Shown here: one piece after another, positions 18,934 to 28,551 of the stretch
How positions within the stretch are numbered: position 1 is the stretch's first letter
Layout: every line of letters begins with the position of its first letter
Assembly: GCF_000013665.1 (NCBI RefSeq)
Contig: NC_007912.1
Location: 1,116,001-1,180,000, forward strand
Source: Saccharophagus degradans 2-40
GTDB lineage: Bacteria > Pseudomonadota > Gammaproteobacteria > Pseudomonadales > Cellvibrionaceae
Direction of reading: 5' to 3'
DNA: 64,000 bases
Program-made: the position numbers and the translations under genes
The notes under the pieces: model-generated
Seen by the model: only the letters and a program-made list of their open reading frames with translations
The model's database searches: none
Told to the model about the DNA's origin: nothing

Positions 18934-19035
18934 AAATTCTTAGGGTGAAAGCTCAAAAAACGTATGAATATGTCCCTATAACTTGCTCAATTCGTCCATG
19001 AATTGAGCATTTTTGATCTTTCACCCTAAGAATTT
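18934..19035. repeat. 102-base inverted-repeat (MITE-like) element with internal hairpin
   Basis: The outer arms at 18934-18959 and 19010-19035 are 26 bases each and match at 25 of 26 positions; the first 18 (AAATTCTTAGGGTGAAAG) match perfectly. Inside, TGCTCAATTC at 18984-18993 pairs with GAATTGAGCA at 19000-19009. No clear target-site duplication is visible. It could be a miniature mobile element, a repeat of REP/BIME type or a structured RNA. Confidence 0.6.
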
Positions 19036-19075
19036 ACTCGCTGAGTTACCTGAGTCTGGTTTGTCATCAGCCTGA

Positions 19076-19100
19076 GGGGCCTTTAAATAGGCCCCTTTAA
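19076..19100 (+). terminator. terminator hairpin, copy 2
   Basis: Exact second copy of the GGGGCCT/AGGCCCC hairpin, followed by TTTAATTT. It lies just upstream of ampD, so read-through transcription into ampD would be stopped twice. Confidence 0.6.
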
Positions 19101-19166
19101 TTTCAGATTGTTCTCCCTCCAAGGTTGCCGTTATTATGGTCTGCTATTCAAAATAGAGGGCAGGTC

Positions 19167-19766
19167 GTGACATCCAGCATAGAGTCCCAACGCTTTAGTG
19201 TGAATGCCATTGAAGAAGGCTGGTGGCAAAAAGCACTTAAACTCCCTTCCCCAAACTTTAATGCCCGCCCGCCCGGTAGCGAAGTAAGCTTGTTGGTTAT
19301 TCACAATATTAGCCTTCCGCCCGGCGGGTTTGGTGGTGGCTACGTAGAAGCGTTCTTTCTTAACAAGCTTAACCCCAGTGACCACCCTTATTTTGAAACC
19401 ATTGCTGAAGTAGAAGTTTCTGCCCACTGCTTTATTGACCGCCATGGTCATGTCACTCAGTTTGTATCTTTTGACGACAGGGCTTGGCATGCAGGACGAT
19501 CGGCATTTAATGGCGAGCAGGAATGTAACGACTTTGGAATAGGCATAGAGCTGGAGGGGACTGATAGCCTCGAGTACACTGTAGAGCAATACACAAGCTT
19601 GGTGGAGTTGAGTGCTGTTTTGCTCGATAAATACCCAAAACTTACTCTGGATAGAATCGTGGGTCATTGCGACATAGCGCCAGAGCGCAAAACCGACCCA
19701 GGTGAAGCATTTGACTGGCAAAACTATAAAAGCGAATTAGCTAAACGCCTGCAGGAAAGAGATTAA
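19167..19766 (+). CDS. ampD: AmpD, 1,6-anhydro-N-acetylmuramyl-L-alanine amidase
   Basis: Cytosolic zinc amidase that removes the peptide from anhydro-muropeptides during peptidoglycan recycling; loss of AmpD induces AmpC beta-lactamase in relatives. The 199-residue form starts at GTG 19167 and is close to the usual length; a TTG at 19125 would add 14 residues. Zinc ligands can be placed at H46 (VIHN), H167 (VGHCDIAP) and D177 (KTDPG). ampE follows after two bases. Confidence 0.94.
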   Translation: MTSSIESQRFSVNAIEEGWWQKALKLPSPNFNARPPGSEVSLLVIHNISLPPGGFGGGYVEAFFLNKLNPSDHPYFETIAEVEVSAHCFIDRHGHVTQFVSFDDRAWHAGRSAFNGEQECNDFGIGIELEGTDSLEYTVEQYTSLVELSAVLLDKYPKLTLDRIVGHCDIAPERKTDPGEAFDWQNYKSELAKRLQERD

Positions 19767-19768
19767 TC

Positions 19769-20614
19769 ATGGATTTACTCACACTTATCATAGCGATTGC
19801 CTTTGTACAGGTATGGGGTGCAGAAAACCCCTTGCATAAAGATGGCTGGTTTGTGCAATGGTGCGATGGCTTGCAGGCCCGCTTAAAAGCCAGTGCAATT
19901 CGGGAATACACTTGGTTGGTGGCAGTACTTGTGCCGGTTTTATGTGTCTGGCTACTCGCCGAAGCGGTGGGCGCCGTGTCTGCTTGGTTGTTGCTACCAA
20001 TAAGTGTGGTGGTAATGCTTTACAGCTTGGGGCGGGGTGAATTTACCAATATTGTGTCTGAATACACCAAGGCCTGTTACGTTGAAGATTGGCCTTCGGC
20101 GATGGAAAGGGCGCAAAGGTTAGGGGTGCATACCGACGGAGTAGACGAAGGCGATTGGTCCGCATTGCACGAACAGGTGTTAACCGAGGCCGGTTACCGC
20201 GGTTTTGAACGCAGCTTTGTAATAATTTTTTGGTTTTTAATTACCGGCCCTGTGGTGGCTTTGCTCTACCGCTTATTATTTATTTATTGCCAGCAGCGCC
20301 CTAGCGAAGACCTACCCGCAAAGTGTTTGTGGGCAATGGAATGGCCAGTTACCCGCTTATTGGGGTTAAGTTTTGCATTTACGGGCAACTTTGTAGGGTG
20401 TTACAACCGATTAAAAGAGTGTTTGATTTGCTTCAAGCGGTCATCGCAGGAGGTTTTAACCCAGTCAATTCTTGGGGCTTTGTCAGTAGATGAAAACCTT
20501 ACACAATCCTGCGAGGTTACCCGAAAAGAATTGGATTTACTGTCTAAGTTGTATAAACGTACACTGTGGTTCTGGTTGGCGAGTGCAGCATTAATCATTA
20601 TTGTGGTGCACTAG
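19769..20614 (+). CDS. ampE: AmpE, inner-membrane regulatory protein
   Basis: The 281-residue membrane protein has about four hydrophobic segments (residues 1-17, 45-70, 140-175, 260-281) and the CobD/AmpE-like start IAIAFVQVWGAENPLHKDGWF. Its biochemical role is unsettled; it accompanies ampD in an operon in many gammaproteobacteria. It is translated from an ATG two bases after the ampD stop. Confidence 0.9.
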   Translation: MDLLTLIIAIAFVQVWGAENPLHKDGWFVQWCDGLQARLKASAIREYTWLVAVLVPVLCVWLLAEAVGAVSAWLLLPISVVVMLYSLGRGEFTNIVSEYTKACYVEDWPSAMERAQRLGVHTDGVDEGDWSALHEQVLTEAGYRGFERSFVIIFWFLITGPVVALLYRLLFIYCQQRPSEDLPAKCLWAMEWPVTRLLGLSFAFTGNFVGCYNRLKECLICFKRSSQEVLTQSILGALSVDENLTQSCEVTRKELDLLSKLYKRTLWFWLASAALIIIVVH

Positions 20615-20693
20615 CTTGTGAGTGCTTGCTTACACTGTAAGGGCTGCAGCTACACGTTATAGGTATTTTTAATTATTGGGGCGTAGGTTTTTC

Positions 20694-20722
20694 TTGACCC
20701 CCCTAATCAAGCGGCCTATGAT
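20694..20722 (+). promoter_or_regulatory. sigma-70-type promoter upstream of the ParA-like gene
   Basis: TTGACC and TATGAT are separated by exactly 17 bases, giving a predicted start near 20729. It is the best -35/-10 pair in this gap and reads toward the ParA-like gene 257 bases away. Confidence 0.55.
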
Positions 20723-20729
20723 GGAATTA

Positions 20730-20845
20730 CTTATCGGCCGGCTGTATAAATATACAGCTCTCCTTGTTGTGCATGGATGCAGAACTTAGCACCTAACCCC
20801 CGAGCTGAATTCCCCTTAAGGCCGGCCGGTAAGCCCAATTTTTAT
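20730..20845 (+). ncRNA. possible structured SOS-controlled leader or small RNA
   Basis: Bases 20730-20743 and 20820-20833 are inverted repeats matching at 12 of 14 positions (core CGGCCGGC / GCCGGCCG). The second arm is followed by CCCAATTTTTATT, resembling a weak intrinsic terminator. With the promoter just upstream, a transcript of about 115 bases is possible. This is inference from structure alone. Confidence 0.3.
20742..20757. promoter_or_regulatory. LexA (SOS) box
   Basis: CTGTATAAATATACAG has the CTG-N10-CAG form and agrees with the Escherichia coli SOS consensus core CTGTATATATATACAG at 15 of 16 positions. It lies about 13-28 bases downstream of the predicted transcription start, where bound LexA could block transcription. 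Confidence 0.65.
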
Positions 20846-20985
20846 TCCTTCTGCTTATAAACTTTCTACCTTGCCACCCTCTTGCTATTATCAAGTGTAT
20901 AAACATTGCACAGTCATTGGTGCGTAATGGCTACTTGCTAGCTTTTGTTTGGCGCGCCTTAGCTTGGTTTTAGCTTGGTAGGCAT

Positions 20986-21735
20986 ATGATTTCTATAGCG
21001 ATTTATAACTTGAAGGGTGGGGTAGGCAAAACAACGTCTGCTGTAAACCTCGCGTATTTAGCTGCAGAGGCCGGTAAAAACACCGTACTTTGGGATTGGG
21101 ACCCACAGGGTGCTGCAAGTTGGTACCTTGGTGGGGATCAGTCTCGCAAAAAGGCTATCCGCATGGTGAGCAAGGGCGAAACCGTGGGGTCTATGGAGGT
21201 GATTACTCCCTATCCGAACCTATCCTTAGTGCCCGCCGATTTAAGTTTACGCAAGGCCGATACCGAGCTAGCCGGTCAAGCAGGCGCCAAGCGCTTGCTG
21301 AAAAAAATGGTAGAGCCTGTTACCAAAGAGGCTTCGGTGCTTATATTCGATTGCCCGCCAAGCTTGTCGCCAAGTGTCGAATATTTGCTAAGTGGTGTGG
21401 ATTTAGTCTTGGTGCCCATGATTCCCAGCCCCCTGTCTATACGCGCTATGGAGCAGTTAATGGCGTTTTACCAAGGGGTGAAGGGTGGGCCAGCCGATAT
21501 TCGCGGCTTCTTTACCATGGTGGATATGCGCAGGCGCATCCATATTCAAACACTCGGGCAGGCAAAAAAACTGCCTATTCCAATGTTAAAAAACTGGATA
21601 CCGGTGGATAGCGGTGCAGAGCAAATGGGTGAGCGCCGCGCGCCCCTAACAAGTTATGATCGCAGTGGCAGGGCGGCAGTGGCCTATCAAAAAATGTGGA
21701 AGGAAATTGCTAGGCTGTGCAAAGGGCAAATCTAG
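20986..21735 (+). CDS. ParA/MinD-family ATPase (orphan)
   Basis: The 249-residue deviant Walker ATPase begins IYNLKGGVGKTTSAVN (signature Lys plus P-loop) and contains DWDPQG and the Walker B-like FDCPPSL. No ParB-like gene or centromere-like repeats are adjacent, so chromosome or plasmid partition is not supported. Orphan ParA-like proteins often position other cellular cargo, which I cannot identify here. The ATG at 20986 lacks a strong ribosome site. A promoter and SOS box lie 230-290 bases upstream. It converges on ampG. Confidence 0.85.
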   Translation: MISIAIYNLKGGVGKTTSAVNLAYLAAEAGKNTVLWDWDPQGAASWYLGGDQSRKKAIRMVSKGETVGSMEVITPYPNLSLVPADLSLRKADTELAGQAGAKRLLKKMVEPVTKEASVLIFDCPPSLSPSVEYLLSGVDLVLVPMIPSPLSIRAMEQLMAFYQGVKGGPADIRGFFTMVDMRRRIHIQTLGQAKKLPIPMLKNWIPVDSGAEQMGERRAPLTSYDRSGRAAVAYQKMWKEIARLCKGQI

Positions 21736-21763
21736 CGGTCTCCGTCATTATATTGCCTTAAAG

Positions 21764-23350
21764 TTATGTCCCTTTGTTGCTTGCGCGGCTGCCATGCTGG
21801 CCAACATCTGGCAGGTTGCGACTTAACCAGCGCAGAATAAGCAAGCTTGGAATTACCATTAGCGTAGTTAGCACAAAAAATAGCGGCCAGTTGCCGTTTA
21901 ACCAATCTACAGCTTGCCCACTAAAAGATGACAGTGTGGTGCGTCCTAAATTACCTATCGATACCAAAAGTGCATACTGAGTTGCTGAGAAGTTGTGGTT
22001 ACACAGCAGGGCTATAAAACTGGCAAAGGCGACGGTAGACCAGGCCTGTGCAAACCCATCTAAGATAATCGTGGCTACATACAGCGGAATCTCCGGGCCT
22101 GCGAGTGCTATCCAAGCAAACATAAGGTTGGTAAGCGCCATTGCGCAGCCGCTTACCACCAGCCCCCGAATAAGCCCGAAGTGAGCATTCACTATACCGC
22201 CAGCTAGTGAGCATACTATTGTGACAATCCACGTTAGCATCTTCGAGTAGTTGGCTATATCGGTGTTACTAAAGCCGACCTCTTTATAAAACACAATCGA
22301 CATGCGCCCTAGAAACGCCTCACCAACCTTAAACAGCAGAATAAAACTAAAAATAGCGCAGGCTACTTGCAGCCCGTTGCGCATCACGAAGTCTCGCAGA
22401 GGTGCAGCTAAAGAGAGCAATAGCCAGGCTAAGGGCTTGTCTAGCGCACTAGGTTGAAGTTGCTGGGTTGCCCCCTTATCCAGCGCCGCCACTTTAATGC
22501 CTGCAGTAGTAATTAGGGTGACAATTACGCATACGGATAGCCAAATGTAACGGGGGGAGTCCGTAATAGAGGCTGGCAGGCCTGGGCTACCAGCCACTGT
22601 CCAAGCTATGGCAAGGAAGGGCAGTAGTAAATAGGCGGTTAGTTGCAGCTTATTGCTCTGGTTACAGTGGCTCACTTTTTTTAAGTAGCCGCTATAGAGT
22701 TCCTGCTGATTGGCGTTGCCAGAGTATTGGGGCTTGGGGCCGAACATGGCAATTGCGCATACCGCCGCACACATTGCCGCCAGCAGTAAAAATAGCTCAG
22801 GCCAGCTCCAGTTTAAATCCGACAGCATAAGCGGGATATAGCCCAACCCCGCGTAGCCTGTCCACCAGCCTGCGGTGGCGGCGCCGGCTGCAGCAGATAT
22901 GTATTCACGTTCTTGTGGCGCAAAGCTATCTACGCGGTAGGCGTCTATGGCTATATCTTGTGTCGCGGAAGCCATAGCGACCATCAAACCAAACAATACC
23001 AGTTGTTTGGCATTGCTGGCGGGGTCGCATAGGCTCATTAAAACACAGCTGCCAACAAGCACTAACTGGCAGGCGAGTAACCAGCTTTTGCGCTGCCCAA
23101 GCTTTTGTAGCGCGGGTATTTTTAATTGATCAACAAGCGGTGACCATAAAAAGTTTGCCGCATAGGCGGTAAAAATAAGCCCTGCAAAGCCTATTTCAGA
23201 CCGGCTGATGCCCGCTTCTTTTAGCCACAGGGTGAGTGACGAGCCAATGATTACCCAGGGTAATCCACTGGCTATACCTAGTACAAAAATACTGGCCACA
23301 CGCCGGTTTGCGTAAAGTAGTAGGGTGTCTGAGAAGGTGCGATTATGCAT
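21764..23350 (-). CDS. ampG: AmpG-like muropeptide permease (MFS)
   Basis: Inner-membrane transporter that imports GlcNAc-anhydroMurNAc peptides for recycling. The 528-residue protein has about 14 hydrophobic helices. It has the AmpG start with a GIASGLPWVIIGSSLTLWLKE-type first helix and the LWSPLVDQ and ATQDIAIDAYRVD segments. It lies close to ampD and ampE, whose substrate it delivers. The start is the ATG at 23350; an in-frame GTG or TTG further up is not needed. Confidence 0.9.
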   Translation of the reverse strand: MHNRTFSDTLLLYANRRVASIFVLGIASGLPWVIIGSSLTLWLKEAGISRSEIGFAGLIFTAYAANFLWSPLVDQLKIPALQKLGQRKSWLLACQLVLVGSCVLMSLCDPASNAKQLVLFGLMVAMASATQDIAIDAYRVDSFAPQEREYISAAAGAATAGWWTGYAGLGYIPLMLSDLNWSWPELFLLLAAMCAAVCAIAMFGPKPQYSGNANQQELYSGYLKKVSHCNQSNKLQLTAYLLLPFLAIAWTVAGSPGLPASITDSPRYIWLSVCVIVTLITTAGIKVAALDKGATQQLQPSALDKPLAWLLLSLAAPLRDFVMRNGLQVACAIFSFILLFKVGEAFLGRMSIVFYKEVGFSNTDIANYSKMLTWIVTIVCSLAGGIVNAHFGLIRGLVVSGCAMALTNLMFAWIALAGPEIPLYVATIILDGFAQAWSTVAFASFIALLCNHNFSATQYALLVSIGNLGRTTLSSFSGQAVDWLNGNWPLFFVLTTLMVIPSLLILRWLSRNLPDVGQHGSRASNKGT

Positions 23351-23380
23351 AAGTGGCGAGGGCTCGTGAGTGGCTGCGCA

Positions 23381-23674
23381 CTAATTAATAAAGTTAGATT
23401 TGTCGATGCGACCGTTAATAAATACTATGCCTTCGGCTTCAAGACGCCGCCTTTGCCGCACATGGCATTCAGACCCTTCTGGGAACGAAAGCTCACGCTT
23501 GCTGTTGACCACTCTATGCCAAGGTAATTGCGTATTAGGGGGCAGCTGCTTTAAAGTGGTGCCCACATAACGGCCCGCGTTCGCTAGTCCTGCGCGGCGG
23601 CCAAGTTCGCCATAGCTTACTACTTTACCCTGTGGGATTTGAGCGAGTGCAATGTAAATTGCGTCTTTTGACAT
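23381..23674 (-). CDS. alkyltransferase-like (ATL) DNA-repair protein
   Basis: The 97-residue protein has the fold and motifs of the MGMT C-terminal domain (GKVVSYGELGRRAG, helix-turn-helix Arg finger region NAGRYVG). The methyl-acceptor Cys of PCHR is replaced by Trp52 in PWHRVV, the hallmark of ATL proteins. ATLs bind O6-alkylguanine without repairing it and pass the lesion to nucleotide excision repair. Family length is about 100 residues, so it is complete. Confidence 0.9.
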   Translation of the reverse strand: MSKDAIYIALAQIPQGKVVSYGELGRRAGLANAGRYVGTTLKQLPPNTQLPWHRVVNSKRELSFPEGSECHVRQRRRLEAEGIVFINGRIDKSNFIN

Positions 23675-23762
23675 TCGTATTTCTGGGTAAGGTTTATACT
23701 GTTTTAGCTAAGTAGCTACATATTGGCTACTATATTTGTATTCAATCAAGGTACTGTTTTTA

Positions 23763-24833
23763 ATGGGTTTCACCATACCACGTTACACTTCTAATTATAA
23801 AACTGCTTCCCCTTTGAAAAAATTATTTATTCGAATAGGTGTTTTAGGCACATTGCTTATGGCAGCCAATACTTGGGCTGGCCAGTTAACCCTAGTGAAT
23901 GGCGACACCATTAAAGGCGAAATCTCGTCGATCAACGAAACACAGGTTATTTGGCAGTCTGACTTGCTGGGTGAGCTTCGCATAGCCAAAACCAACGTGA
24001 AGAATATGAAAAGCTCTATGGCGTTAAAGTTACGCGGCGAGCGAGAGCCGTGCTATTGGGCTGACTTAGAGGATGACCTCGCGCAATTTGCCTGCGATGA
24101 CGGCTCGTTAACCGACATTCCATTTTTGGCCATCGAAGAAATTGTGCGCTTCGAAGGCTACCGCGATACCTTACACCAATATGCGGGTAAGTTGACGATC
24201 GTGGGCTCGCAGGCCACTGGTAACAAGCAGCAGCAAGATTGGGTGATCGACACAGATGTAACCATGCGGCACGCTGACTTTCGCCATGAAGTGGGTTTGA
24301 AGTACGAGCAAGAGTCGGTGAGCCTTGGGCCGCTACTGCACGAAGCTGAAGCGCAATACTCGCTAGATTGGTTTTTCAAGCCACAATGGTTCTGGTTTGC
24401 AGATTTAAGCGCGCTAATGGACGAGACCAAAAATATCGAGCAAAAAGCCACGTTAGGCTCTGGGGTGGGTTACCAGTTTTGGGAGCGCCAGCGCAGCGCG
24501 CTATCTATCGAGCTGGGTGCTCAGTATGCCGACGAAAAGTTTGATGCCAGTATTGTTGAGCAAGACACTCGGCAAACGGGTTCTTGGCGAATTTCAACCA
24601 ATTACCGCTATCAGTTCCCTCTCTCCATTGCGCTTTACCATAAGAATAAATTCCTGCAATCGTTGGATAATGGCCAGCAGTGGGAAATAGATTCAGAAAC
24701 GGGCTTGCGCATGCCCATTGGTAAAAGTGTTTCTGCCGACATTAAATACGAATACGACTACGATAACCTGCCGCCAGAGGGCACAGTAAAGGAAGATTCC
24801 ATGCTGCGTTTTGGTTTGGGCTACGCCTGGTAG
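23763..24833 (+). CDS. DUF481 family outer-membrane-like protein
   Basis: The protein has 356 residues from the ATG at 23763 (a TTG at 23736 would add nine). An N-terminal signal-like segment is present (LFIRIGVLGTLLMAANTWAGQ, cut near Ala-Gly). It is followed by a small domain (LVNGDTIKGEISSINETQVIW) and then a DUF481 region of alternating aromatic strands ending FGLGYAW, consistent with an outer-membrane beta-barrel with C-terminal Trp. Function unknown; YdiY of Escherichia coli is a relative. Confidence 0.82.
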   Translation: MGFTIPRYTSNYKTASPLKKLFIRIGVLGTLLMAANTWAGQLTLVNGDTIKGEISSINETQVIWQSDLLGELRIAKTNVKNMKSSMALKLRGEREPCYWADLEDDLAQFACDDGSLTDIPFLAIEEIVRFEGYRDTLHQYAGKLTIVGSQATGNKQQQDWVIDTDVTMRHADFRHEVGLKYEQESVSLGPLLHEAEAQYSLDWFFKPQWFWFADLSALMDETKNIEQKATLGSGVGYQFWERQRSALSIELGAQYADEKFDASIVEQDTRQTGSWRISTNYRYQFPLSIALYHKNKFLQSLDNGQQWEIDSETGLRMPIGKSVSADIKYEYDYDNLPPEGTVKEDSMLRFGLGYAW

Positions 24834-24944
24834 CGCGCAGCAGTTGCAGGGGCATTGCAAACAGCAATATCGCCCCCATCTAACACCTACAGTTAATTAA
24901 TTCATACCATTTGGCCTAGGGGTTGCCTAGGCTAGGAAGACATT

Positions 24945-25421
24945 TTGCGTATTTTGTTTTTGCTTTTTATCGTGGTGCCCATTATCGAAATAATGGTGCT
25001 TATTCAGGCCAGTAAAATCATTGGTGGCTGGGGTACCGTTGGGCTTATTTTACTCACCGCGATGGTAGGTATGGCGTTGCTGCGCCGCCAAGGTGTTGCC
25101 ACATTGATGCGAGCTCGTCAGCGGATGAATGAGGGCGCAATACCCGCCACAGAGATGGTTGAGGGGATATTTTTAGCTGTGGGGGGCGCCTTGTTGCTCA
25201 CCCCTGGCTTTGTGACCGACGCGATTGGCTTTTGTTGTCTTATTCCTGGTGTTCGCAAAGCGTTGATCGGTGGCGTGTTGGCGCGGGCGGTGAATATTCA
25301 AACGTTTAGTCGCGCTCAGCACACAAGTAAGCAATCAGATACGTTCAACGGTCCGCAGGGTAACCCTCGTGGCTCGCAATCTGACGTGATTGACGGTGAG
25401 TTTCGTCGAGAAGACGATTAA
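24945..25421 (+). CDS. fxsA: FxsA family membrane protein
   Basis: The 158-residue protein starts at TTG 24945 with AGGAAGA about 8 bases upstream. It has FxsA-type hydrophobic segments (LFLLFIVVPIIEIMVLIQ; GTVGLILLTAMVGMALLR; and the GGALLLTPGFVTDAIG motif). In Escherichia coli, overexpressed FxsA relieves F-plasmid exclusion of phage T7; its cellular role is unclear. The gene lies directly upstream of groESL. Confidence 0.9.
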   Translation: MRILFLLFIVVPIIEIMVLIQASKIIGGWGTVGLILLTAMVGMALLRRQGVATLMRARQRMNEGAIPATEMVEGIFLAVGGALLLTPGFVTDAIGFCCLIPGVRKALIGGVLARAVNIQTFSRAQHTSKQSDTFNGPQGNPRGSQSDVIDGEFRREDD

Positions 25422-25449
25422 ATTCCTATAAAAATTATTCATCTAGGTG

Positions 25450-25477
25450 TTGAAATCCAAATTTCCATACCCATCTT
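25450..25477 (+). promoter_or_regulatory. candidate sigma-32 heat-shock promoter of groESL
   Basis: TTGAA at 25450 and CCCAT at 25470 are separated by 15 bases, close to the RpoH consensus (CTTGAA-N13-17-CCCCATnTA). No CIRCE inverted repeat is visible between fxsA and groES. The leader would be about 110 bases. Confidence 0.5.
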
Positions 25478-25595
25478 GGTGAGCACAAGCTTTTAATGTG
25501 GTTGCCCCGCTTGTCGGGTTGGCCGCAAACATAAACCAGTTTCCCGGTATTCGGGATCATTCAGTGTGATAAACGCTAATTGGAGAAGAAAGTCG

Positions 25596-25886
25596 ATGAA
25601 AATTCGTCCTTTACATGATCGTGTTGTGGTTCGCCGCAAAGAAGAAGAGGCTACTACTGCATCTGGTATTGTTTTACCTGGTTCTGCTAAAGAAAAGCCA
25701 AACCAAGGTGAAGTAATTGCCATCGGTTCTGGCCGAGTGTTGGATAGTGGTGATGTGCGTCCATTGGACGTAAAAGTGGGTGACGTTGTGGTATTCGGCA
25801 AGTACGCCGGTAGCGACACTATCGAAGTAGATGGTGAAGAGCTGGTAATTCTTAGCGAATCCGACATTAAAGCGATTGTGGAATAA
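25596..25886 (+). CDS. groES: GroES co-chaperonin
   Basis: The 96-residue heptameric lid for GroEL starts [14 protein letters not shown] at the ATG at 25596, with GGAGAAG upstream. The mobile loop ([22 protein letters not shown]) and the ending DIKAIVE are typical. It forms the groESL operon with the gene 56 bases downstream. Confidence 0.98.
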   Translation: MKIRPLHDRVVVRRKEEEATTASGIVLPGSAKEKPNQGEVIAIGSGRVLDSGDVRPLDVKVGDVVVFGKYAGSDTIEVDGEELVILSESDIKAIVE

Positions 25887-25930
25887 GCCGCATTTCCGCC
25901 CCTAAACATCATTTGTTAAACGTCTTTTAA

Positions 25931-27586
<1,656 letters not shown>

Positions 27587-27627
27587 GCCAGCCTTTCCGC
27601 TGTTTGTGCTAACGTTTAGTTAGTTAA

Positions 27628-27658
27628 AAAGAGCGGCTATTAGCCGCTCTTTTTTTTG
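27628..27658 (+). terminator. intrinsic terminator of groESL
   Basis: AAGAGCGGCTA pairs with TAGCCGCTCTT with almost no loop, followed by eight T residues. Confidence 0.9.
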
Positions 27659-27787
27659 TGTTTTAATCGAATGCGCGCATTTAATTTGTTATTTTTAAAA
27701 TCAGCATTCGAATAATAGGTCTATACCGGTGTATTATTTACGGCTTGTACACCTCTTTGTCACTCATTAATGTAAAAGGAAACCGAC

Positions 27788-28369
27788 ATGGCTTTTGAAC
27801 TTCCTGCATTGCCTTATGCAAAAGACGCTCTAGCTCCACACATTTCCGAAGAAACTTTAGAGTTTCACTACGGCAAACATCATCAAACCTACGTAGATAA
27901 GCTAAACGGTTTGGTGCCAGGCTCAGAATTTGAAGGCAAAACCTTAGAAGAAATTATCAAAACTTCTTCTGGTGGTGTATTTAATAACGCTGCACAAATT
28001 TGGAACCACACCTTTTACTGGAACTGCTTAAGCCCTAACGGCGGCGGCGAAGCGACTGGCGCAGTTGGTGAAGCAATTGTTGCTGCTTTTGGTTCTTTCG
28101 AAAAGTTTAAAGAAGAGTTCACTAACTCTGCAATTAACAACTTTGGTTCTGCATGGACGTGGTTGGTGAAAAAAGCAGATGGCACTGTTGCTATTGTAAA
28201 CACCTCTAACGCCGCTACGCCATTAACTGATAGCAGTGTTACGCCACTGTTGACTGTTGATGTTTGGGAGCACGCTTACTACATCGATTACCGCAACAGC
28301 CGTCCTAACTACTTAGGTGCGTTCTGGAAATTGGTTAACTGGGACTTTGCTAACCAAAACTTCGCATAA
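27788..28369 (+). CDS. sodB: iron superoxide dismutase
   Basis: Cytosolic Fe-SOD of 193 residues. Metal ligands can be read as H27 (FHYGKHHQ), H74 (WNHTFYW) and the later Asp and His in [19 protein letters not shown]-type Phe and the spacing resemble SodB rather than Mn-SodA. A purine-rich AAAAGGAAACC precedes the ATG. Confidence 0.95.
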   Translation: MAFELPALPYAKDALAPHISEETLEFHYGKHHQTYVDKLNGLVPGSEFEGKTLEEIIKTSSGGVFNNAAQIWNHTFYWNCLSPNGGGEATGAVGEAIVAAFGSFEKFKEEFTNSAINNFGSAWTWLVKKADGTVAIVNTSNAATPLTDSSVTPLLTVDVWEHAYYIDYRNSRPNYLGAFWKLVNWDFANQNFA

Positions 28370-28402
28370 GTCGATATCGCTATTAAAGCAATCAACGGCA
28401 CA

Positions 28403-28437
28403 AAAACCCGCCTTTGCCCTGTGCATGGCGGGTTTTT
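28403..28437 (+). terminator. intrinsic terminator of sodB
   Basis: AAAACCCGCC pairs with GGCGGGTTTT and is followed by more T residues, 34 bases after the sodB stop. Confidence 0.85.
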
Positions 28438-28551
28438 TTATGGCTATTGCTTTAAAAGCGCGGGCTGTGCTGGTATAAACGTTGGGCAATAACTGGCGCC
28501 AAAAGACACTGAGTCCAATTTGTGCGTACATAAAAATATAAGGGGTGAAAA

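Larger units (their letters stand above)
18812..19166. other. intergenic region with duplicated hairpins and nested palindrome
   Basis: About 350 bases between the DUF1631 gene and ampD without a credible gene. It contains two copies of the same terminator hairpin (18854-18873 and 19076-19095) and, between them, a 102-base imperfect palindrome with a second hairpin inside. The parts are listed separately. Confidence 0.75.
20615..20985. other. ampE-parA intergenic region with promoter, SOS box and stem-loop leader
   Basis: These 371 bases hold a consensus-like promoter, a near-perfect LexA box, and a long stem followed by a T-rich stretch, each listed separately. The only small frame of note begins ATGATGG at 20718 and encodes about 23 residues including LLIGRLYKYTALLVV before a TAG. 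It overlaps the -10 element, so I do not call it a gene. Confidence 0.55.

Noticed and set aside
20718-20788. Short hydrophobic frame resembling an SOS-induced toxin peptide
   Set aside because: Its start overlaps the predicted -10 element and it has no ribosome site; kept only as a remark in the SOS-box finding.
20986-21735. ParA ATPase as part of a plasmid or chromosome partition locus
   Set aside because: No ParB-like gene and no parS-like repeats are adjacent, and the neighbourhood is ordinary chromosomal peptidoglycan recycling.
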